This document shows, piece by piece, positions 7,134 to 10,033 of a stretch of 10,033 nt of DNA (positions are counted from its first letter, which is position 1; the number at the start of each line of letters is the position of its first letter). Location: assembly GCA_047618505.1 (NCBI GenBank), contig JBLHLB010000130.1, positions 1 to 10,033 of the forward strand. Reading direction: 5' to 3'. Below the pieces are notes generated by a model. It was not told the DNA's origin, did no database searches, and saw only the letters and a program-made list of their open reading frames with translations. The position numbers and the translations under genes are program-made. Source of the stretch: JBLHLB01 sp047618505. Its GTDB lineage: Bacteria > Planctomycetota > UBA1135 > GCA-002686595.

Positions 7134-8549
7134 CTACAGCTTCACATACTCGTAATCAAAGGTCTGGCCATTGATGCCCTTGGCCGGAGGCGAGATCCAG
7201 CCGGCGATCTTGCCGGGCTCAGTGCAGGGCTTCATGAGGGATTGGACGTAGGTACGGTCCTCATCGCTCGGCAGCCAGGTGTTCTCCTGGGCTGCCCAGG
7301 TGGCCTCGTCGATGGCATTGCCCTGGGGGTCAAAGCGACCCTCTGCATACATGCCTACTTTGCGGTTGAAGCGGCGGTGGGGCAGGGTGAAGCGAAATTC
7401 GACTCCGGCGCGCTCGCAGACGCGGTTCCAGTACACGATGCCCTTCTCGTTGTCGCGCACGTACTCGTCGCGGAGAACTTCGTTCATGGCGTTCCTGAGG
7501 GGAACCTCGCGGTTGGAGAGCTTGCCCTTCTCGAAGACCTGCATGTTGTACATCTCGTCCACAGCGCGGTGGTCGACGTCAAGCTTCTCCTCAAAGGCGC
7601 GCCCCTTAATGCCGGCAGCGAAGAAGTTGGCAGCGTTGGAAGAAATCTCCCCTCCGAAGAGGTCGTTGGAGCTGGAGTTCCAGAAATTGACGTAGCGCTG
7701 GATCATCTCGAGGGGGATCCCTCCGAGCTCAGCGACATCTCGATCGGGGAACTCATTCATCAGCTCACAGGTGCGCTGAGCCACGCGTGCGATGCCGGTC
7801 TGGCCCACGAACATGTGGTGGGCCTCTTCGGTCAGCATGAAGCGGCAGGTGCGCGAGAGGGGATCGAAGCCACTCTCCGCCAGGGACAGCAGTTGGAACT
7901 TGCCGTCGCGATCCGTGAACATCGTGAAGCAGAAGAAGGACAACCAATCCTGACAGGGCTCATTGAAGGTGCCCAGGATGCGCGGGTGGTCGGGGTTGCC
8001 GGAGCGGCGCTCGAGTAGCTCTTCGCCTTCCTCGCGCCCATCACGGCCGAAGTAGCGGTGCAGCAAGTAGACCATGGCCCACAGGTGACGTCCTTCCTCG
8101 ACGTTGACCTGGAACAGGTTGCGCATGTCGTACATCGACGGCGCGGTCAAGCCCAGCAGCCGTTGTTGCTCCACCGATGCGGGTTCCGTGTCGCCTTGGG
8201 TGACAATGATGCGGCGTAGGGTGTTGCGATACTCGCCGGGGACGGACTGCCAGGCGTCCTCACCCATGTGGTCGCCGAAGTTGATTTTCCGGTCGTCTAC
8301 CTGGGGCGTTAGGAAGATGCCCCAACGGTAATCCGGCATCTTCACGTAGCTGAAGTTGGCCCAGCCGTCGCGGTCCACGCTAACGGCCGTGCGCAGGTAG
8401 ACTTCGTTCTCATTGAAGTTCGTGGGGCCGGCTTCTTTCCACCATTCGACGTAGCCCGGCTGCCAGGTCTCAAGGGCCCGCTGCAGGCGCTTGTCCGACT
8501 TGAGGTCGACGTTATTCGGGATCTTCTGACTGTAGTCGATCGCTGTCAT
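7134..8549 (-). CDS. boxB: Benzoyl-CoA 2,3-epoxidase (oxygenase component) BoxB
   Basis: The protein has 471 residues, close to the roughly 473 usual for BoxB, and starts MTAIDYSQKIPNNVDL as expected. BoxB is the di-iron oxygenase that, with the reductase BoxA, NADPH and O2, converts cytoplasmic benzoyl-CoA to its 2,3-epoxide. Family stretches are intact, including YLRTAVSVDRDGWANF (51-66) and MPDYRWGIFL (71-80). The ferritin-like helical core shows the iron-site pattern: Glu122, EEGRH with Glu152 and His155, Asp213, and EEAHH with Glu242 and His245. These line up, shifted by two, with the ligands I recall for the Azoarcus evansii enzyme. It follows boxC by 24 nt with GGAA 9 nt before the ATG, so the two are co-transcribed. 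No boxA follows; the reductase must be encoded upstream of boxC or elsewhere. Family assignment is very secure. Confidence 0.96.
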   Translation of the reverse strand: MTAIDYSQKIPNNVDLKSDKRLQRALETWQPGYVEWWKEAGPTNFNENEVYLRTAVSVDRDGWANFSYVKMPDYRWGIFLTPQVDDRKINFGDHMGEDAWQSVPGEYRNTLRRIIVTQGDTEPASVEQQRLLGLTAPSMYDMRNLFQVNVEEGRHLWAMVYLLHRYFGRDGREEGEELLERRSGNPDHPRILGTFNEPCQDWLSFFCFTMFTDRDGKFQLLSLAESGFDPLSRTCRFMLTEEAHHMFVGQTGIARVAQRTCELMNEFPDRDVAELGGIPLEMIQRYVNFWNSSSNDLFGGEISSNAANFFAAGIKGRAFEEKLDVDHRAVDEMYNMQVFEKGKLSNREVPLRNAMNEVLRDEYVRDNEKGIVYWNRVCERAGVEFRFTLPHRRFNRKVGMYAEGRFDPQGNAIDEATWAAQENTWLPSDEDRTYVQSLMKPCTEPGKIAGWISPPAKGINGQTFDYEYVKL

Positions 8550-8573
8550 TGGATGTGTTTCCGTGTGAGAAGC

Positions 8574-10033
8574 TTAGGTGCGCTTGGTGTCGAAGGAGGG
8601 GCGGTTGGGAGTGCCGTAGCACTGCAATGCACCCTGCTCGCCGACGGCGTTGGGGCGTTGGAAGATCCAGTTCTGCCAGGCGGAAAGTCGCCCGAAGATC
8701 TTGGTCTCCATGGTCTCAGGTCCCGCGAAGCGCAGGTTGGATTCCATTCCCGTGAGGGAATCGGGGGAGAAGGAGGCACGCTCCTCAAGGGCGATGCGAA
8801 GCTCGTCTTCCCAGTCGAGCGCATCGGGCGCAAAGGTGGCCAGGCCAAGCTCGTCGGCGGCCTCGGCATCGATGATCTCGCCGGCCTGCTCCAGGACTCG
8901 GCCGGGACCCTCTTCATCACCGAGGAAGCGCGTCTGCAGTCGGGTCAATCCGTTGGCCATCGGGTAAGCACCGTCGTGCACACGACCGATGCCAACAAAG
9001 ACCTCCTCGTCGGGGTCGTTCAGCACGTAGGTGCGATCGCAGACGAGGGCCAATTCCAGGAAGGTCCCGGCGAAGGCAGTGCCCACATCCATGATTGCGT
9101 AGAGGCTCTTCGCGGTGTTCTCGACGCGCTTCAGGACTCGTTTCGCAAAGTGGCGCACCTCGCGCGTGAACCAATGCTCGTCGCTCAAGAGCAAATCGTC
9201 CATGGCCAGGGCGACCTTGTGATCGCCTACGACACGCAGGGTAATTGTGCCCAACTCGGGCTCGTTCATGCGCGCATTTAGGATTGCGTTGTCGAGCTCG
9301 CGCAGCAACTGGAGTGGCCACCACTTGGCACCCTCCGCGTGGGCAGCGGCGGGCGAATCAACGCCCAACTCGCTGGGTAGTGTGATCGTCAGTGCCGCCA
9401 CGCGCGAATTGCGATCTAGGGTCAGATCGACGTACTTGTAACTGTAGCTATCGTCGCTGACTTTCAGCTCCAGGGGGATCAACTCGATGCCAACGTCCTC
9501 GCGGGCGGGTGTTTCCCCAGCGAGTTCCTGAGCCATTTCCGCAACCGCTGCATCCCAGCGTGAGAGGGGCGCTAGTCGATCTACTAGGTTCCAACGTACG
9601 GCGCGCTTGCCTTTGATGCCCTCGGCGACCGTGCTGAACACGTCGTTCAAGTCGCGGCGAATCTTGCGTTTGTCAGCGATACGCGTCAGCCCTCCGGTTC
9701 CAGGGAGAACCCCCAAGAGCGGCACCTCGGGGAAGGACACCGCGCTTGAGCGGTCGTCCACCAGGAGGATCTTGTCGCAGGCCAAGGCCAACTCGTAACC
9801 GCCACCGGAGGCGGTTCCGTTCAAGGCCGCGAGAGTGCGCTTGTTCGAGGAGAGCGTAGCGTCCTCTAGGTACAAGCGCGTCTCGTTGGTGTACTTGCAG
9901 AAGTTTACTTTGAAGCCGTGGGCACTCGAGCGCAGCATGTGGATGTTCGCGCCCGCGCAGAAGACCCGATCGAGTCCACCAGTGATGATGATTGTGCGCA
10001 CCGAGGGATGCTCAAAGAGCAAGCGCTGGGTGG
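8574..10033 (-). CDS. boxC: Benzoyl-CoA-dihydrodiol lyase BoxC, N terminus missing
   Basis: The frame is open through the right edge and gives 485 residues. BoxC is usually about 555, so roughly 70 N-terminal residues lie outside the window. BoxC hydrolyses and cleaves the ring of the benzoyl-CoA epoxide, giving 3,4-dehydroadipyl-CoA semialdehyde and formate in the cytoplasm. Two crotonase-fold halves are visible. The first has VFCAGANIHML (oxyanion-hole region) and ASGGGYELALACDKILLVDD, followed by FPEVPLLGVLPGTGGLTR. The second has AMDDLLLSDEHWF, TFLELALVCDRTYV and GIGRVHDGAYPMANGLTRLQTRF. The C terminus (RLSAWQNWIFQRPNAVGEQG) is typical of BoxC and separates it from ordinary enoyl-CoA hydratases. 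It is followed by boxB in the same transcript. Confidence 0.95.
   Translation of the reverse strand, partial: TQRLLFEHPSVRTIIITGGLDRVFCAGANIHMLRSSAHGFKVNFCKYTNETRLYLEDATLSSNKRTLAALNGTASGGGYELALACDKILLVDDRSSAVSFPEVPLLGVLPGTGGLTRIADKRKIRRDLNDVFSTVAEGIKGKRAVRWNLVDRLAPLSRWDAAVAEMAQELAGETPAREDVGIELIPLELKVSDDSYSYKYVDLTLDRNSRVAALTITLPSELGVDSPAAAHAEGAKWWPLQLLRELDNAILNARMNEPELGTITLRVVGDHKVALAMDDLLLSDEHWFTREVRHFAKRVLKRVENTAKSLYAIMDVGTAFAGTFLELALVCDRTYVLNDPDEEVFVGIGRVHDGAYPMANGLTRLQTRFLGDEEGPGRVLEQAGEIIDAEAADELGLATFAPDALDWEDELRIALEERASFSPDSLTGMESNLRFAGPETMETKIFGRLSAWQNWIFQRPNAVGEQGALQCYGTPNRPSFDTKRT

Noticed and set aside
7242..8018. Plus-strand open frame of 258 codons inside boxB
   Set aside because: It lies fully opposite a confident boxB gene, has biased composition (many Val, Ala, Leu, His) typical of an antisense shadow in GC-rich DNA, and shows no domain.
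8553..9281. Plus-strand open frame of 242 codons inside boxC
   Set aside because: It overlaps boxC on the opposite strand with no recognisable motif or ribosome site, so it is a codon-bias shadow.

Overview
The window looks like part of a high-GC Gram-negative chromosome. Planctomycetota is my best guess, by inference only. Three things point there. The multicopper oxidase carries an extra C-terminal beta domain ending in an 'SNA-I-x-I-x-VP'-like tail that I associate with secreted planctomycete proteins. A lipoprotein is tethered by a long Gly-rich linker. A secreted trypsin-like protease carries two PPC-like domains. All five genes lie on the minus strand, so the transcription order runs from the right edge to the left edge.

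Right part (about 7134-10033): boxC (partial, running off the right edge) and boxB are 24 nt apart and form an operon. Together they supply two steps of the aerobic benzoyl-CoA (box) pathway. BoxB, with its reductase BoxA, epoxidises benzoyl-CoA. BoxC opens the ring of the epoxide to give 3,4-dehydroadipyl-CoA semialdehyde and formate. No boxA follows boxB here; a hairpin terminator does.

Middle (about 4500-7130): a 400-nt gap with a terminator, a repeat and small hairpins precedes a secreted, laccase-like multicopper oxidase with all copper-binding motifs intact. Its transcript appears to end at a strong hairpin plus T-tract terminator near 4530-4564.

Left part (1-4147): a large secreted lipoprotein of unknown function (GTG start, good Shine-Dalgarno, Gly-rich linker) is followed by a 107-nt gap. 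That gap holds a perfect 20-bp inverted repeat ending 14 nt before the next start codon. The last gene is an exported trypsin-like (HtrA-type) serine protease with two N-terminal PPC-like domains. It is open to the left edge.

The boxCB pair is a cytoplasmic catabolic module. The other three products are exported and probably act at the cell surface or in the periplasm. A functional tie between the oxidase and aromatic catabolism is possible but not shown. I saw no tRNA, rRNA, CRISPR array, transposase or origin.
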